Source: Candidatus Gastranaerophilales bacterium
GTDB taxonomy: Bacteria > Cyanobacteriota > Vampirovibrionia > Gastranaerophilales > Gastranaerophilaceae
Direction: 5' to 3'
Length of the DNA: 64,000 bases
Assembly: GCA_944324395.1 (NCBI GenBank)
Contig: CALUWC010000006.1
Location: 62,001-126,000, forward strand
The notes below the pieces were generated by a model. That model had not been told where the DNA came from and did not search any database. It worked only from the letters and a program-made list of their open reading frames with translations. This document shows, in pieces, positions 16,047 through 24,580 of the stretch (position 1 is the first letter of the stretch; each line of letters starts with the position of its first letter). The translations under genes and the position numbers were made by a program.

Positions 16047-16625
16047 ATGAAAAAAACATTCTCATTATTATTTATAGCAGTGGTATTGTCACTGAACACA
16101 GGATATGCACAGCAAAATCAAACTCAGCCTCCTGTAGAAAATGCAACCGTAAAATACCCTGCACAACCGCCAAAACCAAATAAAGAAGAATTAAAACGTC
16201 AATTTGAACAAAGATTACAATTAACAGACAAACAAAAAGAACAAGCAAAAGTTATTCATCAAAAAGGCAGAGAAAAAATGAAACCTGTCATGATGCAAAT
16301 TGATTACAAACGTCAGGAAATTGAAATGATTAAACTTTCAAGAATGTCTGAACGTATGCAAAAAGAAAAAACAGACCAGTTAATGCTGGAAATCAAAGAC
16401 CTTGAAAAACAGGCTGATACAATTAGAAAAGAAAATACTCAGGAATTTGAAAAAATTCTTACAAAAAAACAAAAAGCAGAGCTTGTAAAAATGAAAGCAG
16501 AAGGAAGAGCAAGATTTGCTAAAAATCATCCTCCACGTCCGCCTTTTCAGGGACTTGGAACTCCGGGATTCTTACTTAGACCGCTGCTTCCCCCGCCTGC
16601 TCATGATAACAACATTTGGAAATAA
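16047..16625 (+). CDS. Spy/CpxP-like periplasmic protein
   Basis: A 192-residue exported protein with a clear signal peptide (1-21, cleavage after GYA). It has a Pro/Gln-rich linker, then a long helical domain with the LTxxQ signature (QLTDKQKEQAKVI and LTKKQKAELVKM). This is the fold of Spy/CpxP/ZraP proteins, ATP-independent periplasmic chaperones or stress sensors. The C-terminus is proline-rich (HPPRPPF... LPPPAHD). It is cotranscribed with the ECF sigma factor (17-base gap), so it is likely both target and modulator of that response. Confidence 0.85.
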   Translation: MKKTFSLLFIAVVLSLNTGYAQQNQTQPPVENATVKYPAQPPKPNKEELKRQFEQRLQLTDKQKEQAKVIHQKGREKMKPVMMQIDYKRQEIEMIKLSRMSERMQKEKTDQLMLEIKDLEKQADTIRKENTQEFEKILTKKQKAELVKMKAEGRARFAKNHPPRPPFQGLGTPGFLLRPLLPPPAHDNNIWK

Positions 16626-16655
16626 AAAGAAGGATTTAAAATCCTTCTTTTTTAA
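16624..16655. terminator. Bidirectional Rho-independent terminator
   Basis: Inverted repeat aaagaaggattt / aaatccttcttt followed by a T run on both strands. It ends the sigma operon on the plus strand. On the minus strand it overlaps the end of the gene at 16652. Confidence 0.8.
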
Positions 16656-16990
16656 TTATCTAAAGATTTTTTACGATTTTCTTCTTCTTTTATAAAATTA
16701 CAAAGCTCTTCAAGACGTTTATCTTCCATTGCATCAATAAGATTCTGGATATCTTTAAACTTTCCAAGAGCGAAACCGGTTTCCGCAATCAATACACAGT
16801 CGTTGCATAATCTATATTGACCGTATTGAATTGAACCGGCAAGACATTTATTTTTCCCGCAGCAGTCACAATCAAAAAATTCATTTGCACAATCAGGATT
16901 TTCATCTAAATCGTCTTGAACCATTTGATTTGCAACAAGCTGCATTTCCTGAATTATTTCTTCTTGAGATTTATCTGCTGTCATAACCAT
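16652..16990 (-). CDS. Hypothetical Cys-rich (probable zinc-binding) protein
   Basis: A 112-residue acidic protein of unknown family. The centre holds CDCCGKNKC (about residues 45-53) and a later CNDC, together four or more cysteines spaced like a treble-clef or zinc-ribbon site; the rest is helical. No signal peptide. It lies 9 bases after pdxJ in the murT-pdxJ operon. ATG 16984 is an equally possible start two codons later. Confidence 0.75.
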   Translation of the reverse strand: MVMTADKSQEEIIQEMQLVANQMVQDDLDENPDCANEFFDCDCCGKNKCLAGSIQYGQYRLCNDCVLIAETGFALGKFKDIQNLIDAMEDKRLEELCNFIKEEENRKKSLDN

Positions 16991-16999
16991 TATTCCAAT

Positions 17000-17710
17000 C
17001 TACTTAATCAAGTCTGCCATTTCTCTCACTGCTTTACCTAAACCTGTAAATACAGCCTGCGAAATTATACTATGACCGATATTTAATTCATACAGACCGT
17101 CAATTTCATGCATTCTGCCGACATTGTGATAATTTAAACCATGACCGGCATTAACTCTCAATCCAAGAGTCTGAGCTAATTCTGCAGCCTCTTTTAAATC
17201 AGAGAAAGCATCCTCTTCTTCTAAAGTTCCGTAAACCAAAGAATAATGCCCAGTATGCAGCTCTACAAACTGAGCACCTGTTTTTGAACTGGCTACGACC
17301 TGCTCTCTTGTCGGATCAATAAATAAACTGACAAGAATACCCGCTTCTTTCAACGGTTGAATAAAATTTGTTATTTTTGTCAATTGACCTTTCACATCAA
17401 GGCCGCCTTCTGTTGTAACCTCATGCCTTTTTTCAGGAACAAGACATACTGAATGCGGTTTTATTTCCAGTGCAATTTTCTGCATTTCTTCCGTCACAGC
17501 CATTTCCAGATTTAAATTTGTTTTTAAAACCTTAATTAAAGCTCTGACATCTTTATCCATAATATGACGTCTGTCTTCTCTTAAGTGTGTAGTAATGGAA
17601 GAAGCACCATTCTCCTCGCAGACTTCAGCCGCCTTAATCGGATCCGGTTCACTTCCGCCTCTTGCATTTCTGATTGTCGCAATATGATCAATATTAACAC
17701 CTAGAAGCAT
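17000..17710 (-). CDS. pdxJ: Pyridoxine 5'-phosphate synthase PdxJ
   Basis: A 236-residue TIM-barrel protein. Family hallmarks are GVNIDHIATIRNARG at the start, 'GASSITTHLREDRRHI', CLVPEKRHEVTTEGGLDV and the C-terminal NIGHSIISQAVFTGL. It makes pyridoxine 5'-phosphate from deoxyxylulose 5-phosphate and 3-amino-2-oxopropyl phosphate. Second in an operon behind murT (4-base gap). Shine-Dalgarno aagga is present. Confidence 0.97.
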   Translation of the reverse strand: MLLGVNIDHIATIRNARGGSEPDPIKAAEVCEENGASSITTHLREDRRHIMDKDVRALIKVLKTNLNLEMAVTEEMQKIALEIKPHSVCLVPEKRHEVTTEGGLDVKGQLTKITNFIQPLKEAGILVSLFIDPTREQVVASSKTGAQFVELHTGHYSLVYGTLEEEDAFSDLKEAAELAQTLGLRVNAGHGLNYHNVGRMHEIDGLYELNIGHSIISQAVFTGLGKAVREMADLIK

Positions 17711-17714
17711 AATT

Positions 17715-19067
17715 TTATCCTTTCTTAAATTTCATTTTACTAATTTTTAACAGTGCCGTATATGACGGAAGAATAGTAATTTTTTCATTCTTATCTTCAG
17801 ATTCCGAAGCCTGTTCAATTGCAGATTTTATATCTTCCTGCACAATAATCCTATCTTGCGGAATCCCTGCATATTTCAACCTTACAGCCATATCTTTAGC
17901 TCTGATGCCTGAAGTTATTACAAGCTTTCGAGCATCTTTTAACTGTTCAAAATCACTGTCCCAAAGCCAGGAAATATCTCTGCCGTCTGCATAATTATCA
18001 TTTATTGCAATAACAATATTAGAAGATAAATCCACTGTTTTTAAAACCTCGCTTGCTCCTGTCGGATTTTTTATCAGTTGAATCAAAGTTTCATGACCGT
18101 TTATAATACGTTTTTCAGTTCTTCCAAAAATCGAATGGTAAGAAGCAACAGCTTCTTTTATAACAGAATATTCAATCCCCATAGTCATTGCACAAGATAT
18201 TGCTGCCAGAGCATTGTAAGCATTATATAATCCCACAAGATTTATCCTGAAATCAAATGACTTTCCTGACAACTTCTCAACAATTTTCAAATCAGAATAA
18301 TCAGAATATATCTTTACATACCCTTTATAATCAGGCTCAGGTCGTTTAAAATCACACTCTTCGCAAGCATAATGCCCCTGCTGGGCAAAAAAACGTTTTC
18401 CGTATTTTAAAGGCTTACCGCAAACACAGTTAAATACTTCTGTCGGAGCATTTGAATCGGTATTATGGACATCAGAACAAAATTCAACTTCTTCAAATCC
18501 ATAATAAAAAGCTTCCCTATTTTTTCCAAAATTTGCAACCAGCGGATCATCCGCATTTAATACAAGAAGCATACCGGATACTTTATCAATTCCGTTTTGA
18601 ATAAAACTTGCAGTTGTAGAAAGTTCTCCGTATCTATCAAGCTGATCCCTGAATAAATTGGTGACAACAAGAAAATCCGGACAAAAATAATCATACAATT
18701 TTGTTAAATAAGCTTCATCTGATTCTATAACGGCATAATTAAACTTTTTAAACGGAGCAAGATTTAAAGCAAAAACATTCGCAACCCCTGTCAGCATATT
18801 AGCACCCTTGACATTATGGATAACCGAATTATTATCAGTTTCCAAAATATGGGCAAGCAAACCGGAAGTTGTTGTTTTGCCGTTTGTACCTGTAACAGTA
18901 ACAGCAGAACTTGTTATATAACTTCTGCAATAAGACAAAAAATCAGGACAAAATTTTAAAGTCATCATTCCCGCAAAAGATGTTCCGGAAGATTTACCCA
19001 GAAGTTTTATAGACATATAAAGCAATCTCGCTAATATTAATGATGTGTAAAATCTGACTTTATTCAT
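17715..19067 (-). CDS. murT: Lipid II isoglutaminyl synthase subunit MurT (Mur ligase family)
   Basis: A 450-residue protein. The Mur ligase ATP loop TGTNGKTTT (60-67) and central domain are followed by a four-Cys zinc ribbon insertion (CVCGKPL...YACEEC) that is specific to MurT. The C-terminal domain (formerly DUF1727) has NDNYADGRD (356-364) containing the catalytic Asp of MurT. With GatD it amidates the D-glutamate of lipid II to isoglutamine. No gatD lies on either side here, which is unusual because the two are normally adjacent. Shine-Dalgarno aaagga precedes the ATG. Confidence 0.93.
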   Translation of the reverse strand: MNKVRFYTSLILARLLYMSIKLLGKSSGTSFAGMMTLKFCPDFLSYCRSYITSSAVTVTGTNGKTTTSGLLAHILETDNNSVIHNVKGANMLTGVANVFALNLAPFKKFNYAVIESDEAYLTKLYDYFCPDFLVVTNLFRDQLDRYGELSTTASFIQNGIDKVSGMLLVLNADDPLVANFGKNREAFYYGFEEVEFCSDVHNTDSNAPTEVFNCVCGKPLKYGKRFFAQQGHYACEECDFKRPEPDYKGYVKIYSDYSDLKIVEKLSGKSFDFRINLVGLYNAYNALAAISCAMTMGIEYSVIKEAVASYHSIFGRTEKRIINGHETLIQLIKNPTGASEVLKTVDLSSNIVIAINDNYADGRDISWLWDSDFEQLKDARKLVITSGIRAKDMAVRLKYAGIPQDRIIVQEDIKSAIEQASESEDKNEKITILPSYTALLKISKMKFKKG

Positions 19068-19153
19068 AAAATAGTCCTTTAGACGTATTCCAAAAACGGG
19101 AATAATAATATATTATTTCTTATAATATAATACAAAATAAGAAAAGATTAAAG

Positions 19154-19519
19154 ATGTTAACTCTATTTTTTATAATAATATTTTTGGCAGAACTAATAAT
19201 TACAAGCTGGATAGTATCAGGACTGAGAAAAGCCGATGCTATTGTTTGTGAAATGAGTCTGCAGGTAACAAAATCAAGAGAAGAATTAAAAGAAAAATTA
19301 AACAAAACAAAAGCTGTAATCAATCTCGCAAAACTAAGCCTTGATTATCTGATTACATTTGTAAAAGAAAAGAAAACAAATTTTGAGCACTTTTTCAAAA
19401 AAAATCTTTTAACAACCATACTATTCCTGATTTTAAGAATACCCGAAAAGAAAATTACCAGATATATTGATATTTTTGTAATACTAAAACAGGCTTATAA
19501 TAAAATCTTTGCAAAATAA
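19154..19519 (+). CDS. Hypothetical small membrane protein
   Basis: A 121-residue basic protein of unknown family. It has one N-terminal hydrophobic helix (LTLFFIIIFLAELIITSWIV), then a Lys/Glu-rich amphipathic helix (REELKEKLNKTKAVINLAKL), a second weaker hydrophobic stretch (LLTTILFLIL) and a basic tail. The layout resembles DUF948-type envelope proteins. The Shine-Dalgarno is poor. It sits between divergent murT and a shared terminator. Confidence 0.65.
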   Translation: MLTLFFIIIFLAELIITSWIVSGLRKADAIVCEMSLQVTKSREELKEKLNKTKAVINLAKLSLDYLITFVKEKKTNFEHFFKKNLLTTILFLILRIPEKKITRYIDIFVILKQAYNKIFAK

Positions 19520-19545
19520 AAACAGATCTTTCGATCTGTTTTTAT
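19517..19545. terminator. Bidirectional Rho-independent terminator
   Basis: Stem aaaacagatc (19519-19528) / gatctgtttt (19533-19542) with a tetraloop and T runs on both strands. It lies between the small membrane protein gene and the convergent pilin-like gene. Confidence 0.85.
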
Positions 19546-19568
19546 TTGTTATTAAGAATCCCAAAGGT

Positions 19569-20831
19569 TTAGTGATATTTAAGCGACCAGTTAACACCAT
19601 TATATACGTAATTCTTATAAATCCCTGACTGTGTATATACAACAGAAGATTTTGAAGATTTTATACCCTCACCGGATTGATATCCGCAGGTCGGATTCTT
19701 TATCTGAGACATACAACCTATTAACCCGTTGCAAGAAGCATGAGTTATAGTAAAGAGATACTTTTGAGATGAATTATTAGACTGTATAGCAGAAGCTAAA
19801 GTAGTACCAGGCATATACCCTACATAACGCCCGCTGCAAAACAGGTATATACTCGGAGGGTTTTTAGGCAGCTGAGTAATTGTTTTACCGTTTTGTGTTG
19901 CAGTAGTACCGCTGGCAAGAATATAAGGAGCGGGATTACATTTACTATAACCAGTTGTAGCTCTATGTAATCGGCAAGTTGACGGATACATGTTAACATT
20001 TATAGAAATATCACTTGCACAAGCATCAATTTGAGAAGCTACAGCAGGATTATTACAACATGCATGATCGGGACCTGTTACTGCACCCTTTTTAGCTTTA
20101 TATAAACAGCATTCTTCTGAATAATCATCAACACCGCAAGGACTTTCTTCATCAGGGACAATATTTATATGATCTTCAGTAATAACCTTGGAAGGAGTTG
20201 AAGCGAGCAAATTCGTTTCTGCATCAGTAAACTCAACAGCCGACAAAACAAGAACCCTGTAATCTTTATTTAAAACATTAGGTCCTTTTTTACCGTTCAT
20301 ATCTATAATACCTTTAGCCGGATCTGCCCCGACCTGAGGTTTTAAACATATAGAAGCACCGTTTTTCAAAATTGCACAAGCACCTGATACATCCGGAGTA
20401 AATTCTTTTCTTGATTTCCCGGCAGATGAAGACCCATCATCATTATCAAAACTATAATAAGTATCGGCGAAAGCATCTTTAGCCTCTGCTGAAGCTCCAT
20501 CACCCAAATATTTGCTGACTCTCAAATATTTCTTTAAAAACATACCTGAAGTCGTTTCATACGAAGGTGTTGCATCTGCAGAAACCCACATTGAAGTTTT
20601 ACCAAAATTTGATTTATTTTCGGTGACAGCAAGTCCTCTTAAAGAATCTTCCAAAGTCTGTTCTATTCTTGAATACTCATGATTCATTGCCTCTGTTTGA
20701 TAATAAGATATAGCCTTTGGCATAACCAAAGCGGCAATAACACCTACAATTCCTACAGCTATCAAAACCTCCGTTAAAGTAAAGCCAGTCCTAACCCTGA
20801 AGGGCAGCTGAATGCCTTTGCATAATTTCAT
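19569..20831 (-). CDS. Type IV pilin-like / pseudopilin protein, large and Cys-rich
   Basis: Start set at ATG 20831, which has Shine-Dalgarno aaggag; this gives 420 residues. The N-terminus has a basic leader and the prepilin peptidase motif TG|FTLTEVLIAVGIVGVIAAL (G at -1, F at +1, E at +5), then the long hydrophobic helix shared by type IV pilins and type II secretion pseudopilins. The rest is a large extracellular domain with about 15 cysteines, including the CCLYKAKKG and HACCNNP regions, probably disulphide-bonded. At about 400 residues it is much larger than a major pilin, so it may be a minor pilin or adhesin. No other pilus genes lie nearby. Confidence 0.88.
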   Translation of the reverse strand: MKLCKGIQLPFRVRTGFTLTEVLIAVGIVGVIAALVMPKAISYYQTEAMNHEYSRIEQTLEDSLRGLAVTENKSNFGKTSMWVSADATPSYETTSGMFLKKYLRVSKYLGDGASAEAKDAFADTYYSFDNDDGSSSAGKSRKEFTPDVSGACAILKNGASICLKPQVGADPAKGIIDMNGKKGPNVLNKDYRVLVLSAVEFTDAETNLLASTPSKVITEDHINIVPDEESPCGVDDYSEECCLYKAKKGAVTGPDHACCNNPAVASQIDACASDISINVNMYPSTCRLHRATTGYSKCNPAPYILASGTTATQNGKTITQLPKNPPSIYLFCSGRYVGYMPGTTLASAIQSNNSSQKYLFTITHASCNGLIGCMSQIKNPTCGYQSGEGIKSSKSSVVYTQSGIYKNYVYNGVNWSLKYH

Positions 20832-20965
20832 TAAGTAACTCCTTTTATCCTCGTAACAAATACATCTATTATACATATTATAACAGTAAAACCCATGATT
20901 TGCAATAAATAAGGGATAATGAACAGAATAAAATTAAAAACATTCTCTCAGATGAGAATTTCATC

Positions 20966-20994
20966 TTGAAATCACGAAAAAAATATGTTACAAT
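20966..20994 (+). promoter_or_regulatory. Promoter of the YtxH operon
   Basis: TTGAAA at 20966-20971, 17 bases, TACAAT at 20989-20994, preceded by TGT (extended -10 TGTTACAAT). The ATG is 34 bases downstream of the -10 with Shine-Dalgarno gaggt. Confidence 0.55.
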
Positions 20995-21027
20995 TATGAA
21001 GAAAAATTAAAAACGAGGTTTACAACT

Positions 21028-21360
21028 ATGAGCAAAAACAACAAAGCATTTATGTTTTCAATGGGGCTTATTGCGGGTGTCGTTGGAGGCATCGTAGCAG
21101 GTGTACTTTACGCTCCTAAATCCGGAGAAGAATCAAGAAAAGAGCTTCAAGACACTGTATGCGACTTTTATGACAAACACGCTCCTCAAATTGAAGAAGC
21201 AAAAAAACAGGCAATGGAATCTATTGACCTTATGAAATACAAAATGGAAAGACAGTTCAGAAAACTGAACAATTCAGTAAAATCTAAAAAAATGCAAAAG
21301 GCCAAAGCTTTAGAAGATTCCGAAGCTGGCAGTGAAAATGAAAACGAATTTGATTACTAA
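21028..21360 (+). CDS. YtxH domain-containing protein
   Basis: A 110-residue protein with the YtxH signature: an N-terminal Gly-rich hydrophobic helix (FSMGLIAGVVGGIVAGVLYAP) directly followed by KSGEESRKEL, then a charged helical tail. YtxH proteins are small membrane-anchored helical proteins tied to envelope or general stress. Their mechanism is not established. First of three genes (21028, 21385, 21820) with short gaps. A second YtxH gene closes the operon. Confidence 0.85.
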   Translation: MSKNNKAFMFSMGLIAGVVGGIVAGVLYAPKSGEESRKELQDTVCDFYDKHAPQIEEAKKQAMESIDLMKYKMERQFRKLNNSVKSKKMQKAKALEDSEAGSENENEFDY

Positions 21361-21384
21361 AAATAAAAGAAAAGGAATAAAATA

Positions 21385-21750
21385 ATGAGTATAGAAGTTT
21401 CACAAATTGTACTAAATAACGGTTTGACTTTCCTGGCCCTTACAACAGCTGTATTTTTAATTGTTGTAGGCTATTTCCTTGTCAAACTGCTCAGAGATCT
21501 TTCTGAATTAACTAAAAATACAAATGAAACATCTTTAATGCTTAACACTGAACTCAAACCGGCATTAAAAGAATTAAATGAAACAATACGTTCACTTAAT
21601 TCCATTATTCAAAATACAGATGAAGGTGTAGGAAGCGTTAAAATCGGTATTGAAAATGCTATTACAAAAACAAAAGCATTTTCAGAAAGTCTGCTTGGCG
21701 GATTTTTAAAAGGATTTTTAACAGTATTTTCATTATTCAGAAAAAAATAA
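21385..21750 (+). CDS. DUF948-like small membrane protein
   Basis: A 121-residue protein with one N-terminal transmembrane helix (about 13-36, LTFLALTTAVFLIVVGYFLV). A helical domain (LRDLSELTKNTNETSLMLN) follows, with heptad-like spacing and a Lys-rich C-terminus. This is the layout of DUF948 proteins, which commonly accompany YtxH genes. It stands between two YtxH genes with its own Shine-Dalgarno (aaagga). Function unknown. Confidence 0.75.
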   Translation: MSIEVSQIVLNNGLTFLALTTAVFLIVVGYFLVKLLRDLSELTKNTNETSLMLNTELKPALKELNETIRSLNSIIQNTDEGVGSVKIGIENAITKTKAFSESLLGGFLKGFLTVFSLFRKK

Positions 21751-21819
21751 AACTTTCAGGCAATGAAATATTCCCTGAACAGATTTACAATTATGTCATA
21801 TAAAAAAGGAGAATAAAAT

Positions 21820-22152
21820 ATGTCAGTATCAAGATTTATTGCAGGTTTCATAGTCGGCGGTGCAATCGGAGCAGTTGCCGGTATACTGTTAGCCCCAAAA
21901 TCAGGAGCAGAAACCAGAAAAATATTAGCAGATACAGCTCAGGATATGGCAAAAAGAGCCGATGAAACTGCAAGACAAATTCAGGTAAAAGCAGATGATG
22001 CAGTATCTGATCTTCAGAAAAAAGGTGAAGAAATTAAAGAAAAACTTCAAGACCTTATCAGCAAACAAAAAGAAGGCAAAGAAACAAAAGAAGAAAAACC
22101 TGCTGAAACACCGGAAACACCTTCTGAAGGAACACCTGAAGAAAACAAATAA
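21820..22152 (+). CDS. YtxH domain-containing protein (second copy)
   Basis: A 110-residue paralogue of the gene at 21028. It has a Gly-rich hydrophobic helix (FIAGFIVGGAIGAVAGILLAP), then KSGAETRKIL, a long Ala/Lys/Asp amphipathic helix and a Glu/Pro/Thr-rich tail. Shine-Dalgarno aaaggag precedes the ATG. It is followed by a strong terminator, so it ends the operon. Confidence 0.88.
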   Translation: MSVSRFIAGFIVGGAIGAVAGILLAPKSGAETRKILADTAQDMAKRADETARQIQVKADDAVSDLQKKGEEIKEKLQDLISKQKEGKETKEEKPAETPETPSEGTPEENK

Positions 22153-22176
22153 AATTATATAAAAGATTATCTAAGG

Positions 22177-22203
22177 AGAGGTCGCTTATGCGGCCTCTTT
22201 TTA
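22177..22203 (+). terminator. Rho-independent terminator of the YtxH operon
   Basis: Nine-base stem agaggtcgc / gcggcctct (one G-U pair) with a four-base loop, followed by five T. Confidence 0.9.
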
Positions 22204-22271
22204 GTATCTAATAATAAGCAGCCCTGAGATTTCAACAGCAGCTTTTACATTCTTCCCTACTTGAAAAAATT

Positions 22272-22299
22272 TTGCCAGTGGATAAAATTGATATATAAT
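22272..22299 (+). promoter_or_regulatory. Promoter of the pgpH-ybeY-dgkA operon
   Basis: TTGCCA at 22272-22277, 16 bases, TATAAT at 22294-22299. The predicted transcript start is about 22 bases before the pgpH ATG, leaving room for the Shine-Dalgarno agga. Confidence 0.6.
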
Positions 22300-22327
22300 T
22301 ATTAAAACATTAAAATAGGAATTTTAT

Positions 22328-24580
22328 ATGATAAAAAATGAATATTTAGATAAGTTGAGAGAATTTTTTACATCTTCAAAAGTTGTAAAACTAACATATT
22401 TATTAGTTTTCACAATAATGATTACAACAATAGTCGCTTCCCAAAATTTCTTTTTCCAAACGATTATAGAAAACGGAATAAGTAAAAAAGATATTATTGC
22501 TCAAAAAACACTTACGGTTGTAGATGTAAAAAGAACAGAACAACACAAAAGAGAAGTCGCACAGAAAGTTGAACCTATTTTAGTTCCGGCAGAAGACGAC
22601 TTTATAAAATCTAATCTTGAGACTATCGAAAATTCAGTTTTACAAATCAGAAAAAAAGATTCCTCTGAAAAAGAAAAAATAGACGAATTAAATGTACTAT
22701 TTGATTTATCCGACAATCCAAAAAAGAATTTTATACTGGACTTCTTGTTACACGTAGATGAAGCAAGTTTAAGAGAAGCATTTGACAAAGCATCTTTATC
22801 TTTAGTAAATATACTGCAAGTCGGAATAACAGAACAAGACTATGATAAAGGAAACATAACAACACTTATTCAGAACAATCTGGTAACTAATGTATCCAAA
22901 CGACAAGTTTCAGTTATTACAGCACTATTGGAACAAGTTATAGTTCCCAACTTGGTAATTGATGATGCTGCAACTGAAATTGCAAAAATGAATGCACAGG
23001 ATTCTGTAAAACCATATAAAGTAACCTTCCAGAAGGGTGAAAAAATCGTTTTCGAAGGAGAACCTGTTACACGTTTAAAACGAGATGCATTAAGAGAAGC
23101 CGGTTACAACGTTTATGAACTCAACTGGCAGGGTATATTGTCTATATACATCCTAGTGCTGCTTGTTTCTCTGATATTTATAGCTTATCTTAAAGTATTT
23201 GAAAAGAATTTTATCGAACCTCGATATATGGCACTGACAGGAATGCTTGTTGCTCTAACCTGTATAACCGCTGTCGTCCTTCCAACAGGTTTTTCGCCGT
23301 ATATATTACCTATACCGGGTGTTATAATAATTTCCGCAATATTCCTTAACCCCAGAATTTCATATCTTTTGACAACATTACTGCTTGTTATTTTAACAGT
23401 AGGTATGCAGTATGATGCACAGTTTATAATTGTATTTACAATACTTTCACTAATCGGAATGATTACAATCTCAAAAATTCGCTATTCCAGAAGATTTGAT
23501 TTAATAAAAGTAGGCTTTAACCTTGGGGTTGCAGGTGTTTTAATTCTGCTGAGCTTATATTTTATAGATAAATGCCTGATTGATGTAAGCAATTATATGA
23601 TATTAAAAAACTGTATTTATATATTTATCAACGGTATATTAAATTCAATTATCGTGCTTGGAGCATCACCGCTGCTGGAAAGCACATTCCATATAATAAC
23701 ACCTTATGGATTGGCAGAGCTTGGTGATCACAATCAGCCGCTATTAAAAAGATTACAGATGGAAGCCCCCGGAACATATCATCACAGCTTAATGGTATCA
23801 ACCCTTTGTGAAGCTGCTGCAGAAGCAATAGGAGCAAATCCGATTTTAGCACGAGTAGGTGCATTTTACCACGATATAGGAAAATTAAAAAGACCTTTAT
23901 TCTTTGTTGAAAACCAATCCTACTTCAGTATAGAAAATCCCCATAACAAGCTTAATCCAAGATTAAGCAAAATGGTGATTACAGCTCATCCGAAAGATGG
24001 TCTTGAAATTGCGAAAAAGAACGGATTACCGAATGTAATATGCGATTTCATAATGCAGCATCATGGAGAGGGACTTGCAAAATATTTCTATAATCAGGCT
24101 GTTCAAGAAGAAGGTGCTGAAAACGTAAAAGAAGAACAATTCCGCTATACAGGACCAAAACCAAACACCAAAGAAACCGCTATTCTAATGCTTGCCGATG
24201 CGGTTGAATCAGCTGTAAGAGCTATGAAAGGTGCTACATCAGAAGAAATTGAAGCTATCATTGATAAAATTATAGTAGAAAGATTAAATGACGGACAGCT
24301 TGCAGACAGCCCATTGACTATTAAAGATTTAAAAATCATAGCTACAACCTTCAGCAGAATTTTAAGAGGTATGCAGCACAACAGAATTAAATATCAGGAA
24401 AACATAGCAGAAGAATTTGCAAAAAACAAAATCGAAATGCCAAACAAAATTCTTGATGAAGATTTGGAAAAGAAAATCAAAGAACTGGAAGAATCAAAAG
24501 GAACATCACCCAAGGATGAAGAAAATTCCGAAAAACCGCAAAACAACGGGTGGTCAAACAACAATAATAAAGATTTGTAA
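22328..24580 (+). CDS. pgpH: PgpH-like 7TM-HD phosphodiesterase
   Basis: A 750-residue protein. It has an N-terminal membrane helix (about 20-42), an extracytoplasmic 7TMR-HDED domain (about 45-260), seven membrane helices (about 265-465), and a C-terminal HD domain with HHSLMVSTLCEAAAEA and FYHDIGKLKRP, plus the later HHGEG. Known homologues (PgpH) hydrolyse cyclic di-AMP. The low-complexity tail is polar and Asn-rich. Its stop overlaps the ybeY start (taATG). The pgpH-ybeY-dgkA order is conserved in many bacteria, which supports the assignment. Confidence 0.94.
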   Translation: MIKNEYLDKLREFFTSSKVVKLTYLLVFTIMITTIVASQNFFFQTIIENGISKKDIIAQKTLTVVDVKRTEQHKREVAQKVEPILVPAEDDFIKSNLETIENSVLQIRKKDSSEKEKIDELNVLFDLSDNPKKNFILDFLLHVDEASLREAFDKASLSLVNILQVGITEQDYDKGNITTLIQNNLVTNVSKRQVSVITALLEQVIVPNLVIDDAATEIAKMNAQDSVKPYKVTFQKGEKIVFEGEPVTRLKRDALREAGYNVYELNWQGILSIYILVLLVSLIFIAYLKVFEKNFIEPRYMALTGMLVALTCITAVVLPTGFSPYILPIPGVIIISAIFLNPRISYLLTTLLLVILTVGMQYDAQFIIVFTILSLIGMITISKIRYSRRFDLIKVGFNLGVAGVLILLSLYFIDKCLIDVSNYMILKNCIYIFINGILNSIIVLGASPLLESTFHIITPYGLAELGDHNQPLLKRLQMEAPGTYHHSLMVSTLCEAAAEAIGANPILARVGAFYHDIGKLKRPLFFVENQSYFSIENPHNKLNPRLSKMVITAHPKDGLEIAKKNGLPNVICDFIMQHHGEGLAKYFYNQAVQEEGAENVKEEQFRYTGPKPNTKETAILMLADAVESAVRAMKGATSEEIEAIIDKIIVERLNDGQLADSPLTIKDLKIIATTFSRILRGMQHNRIKYQENIAEEFAKNKIEMPNKILDEDLEKKIKELEESKGTSPKDEENSEKPQNNGWSNNNNKDL

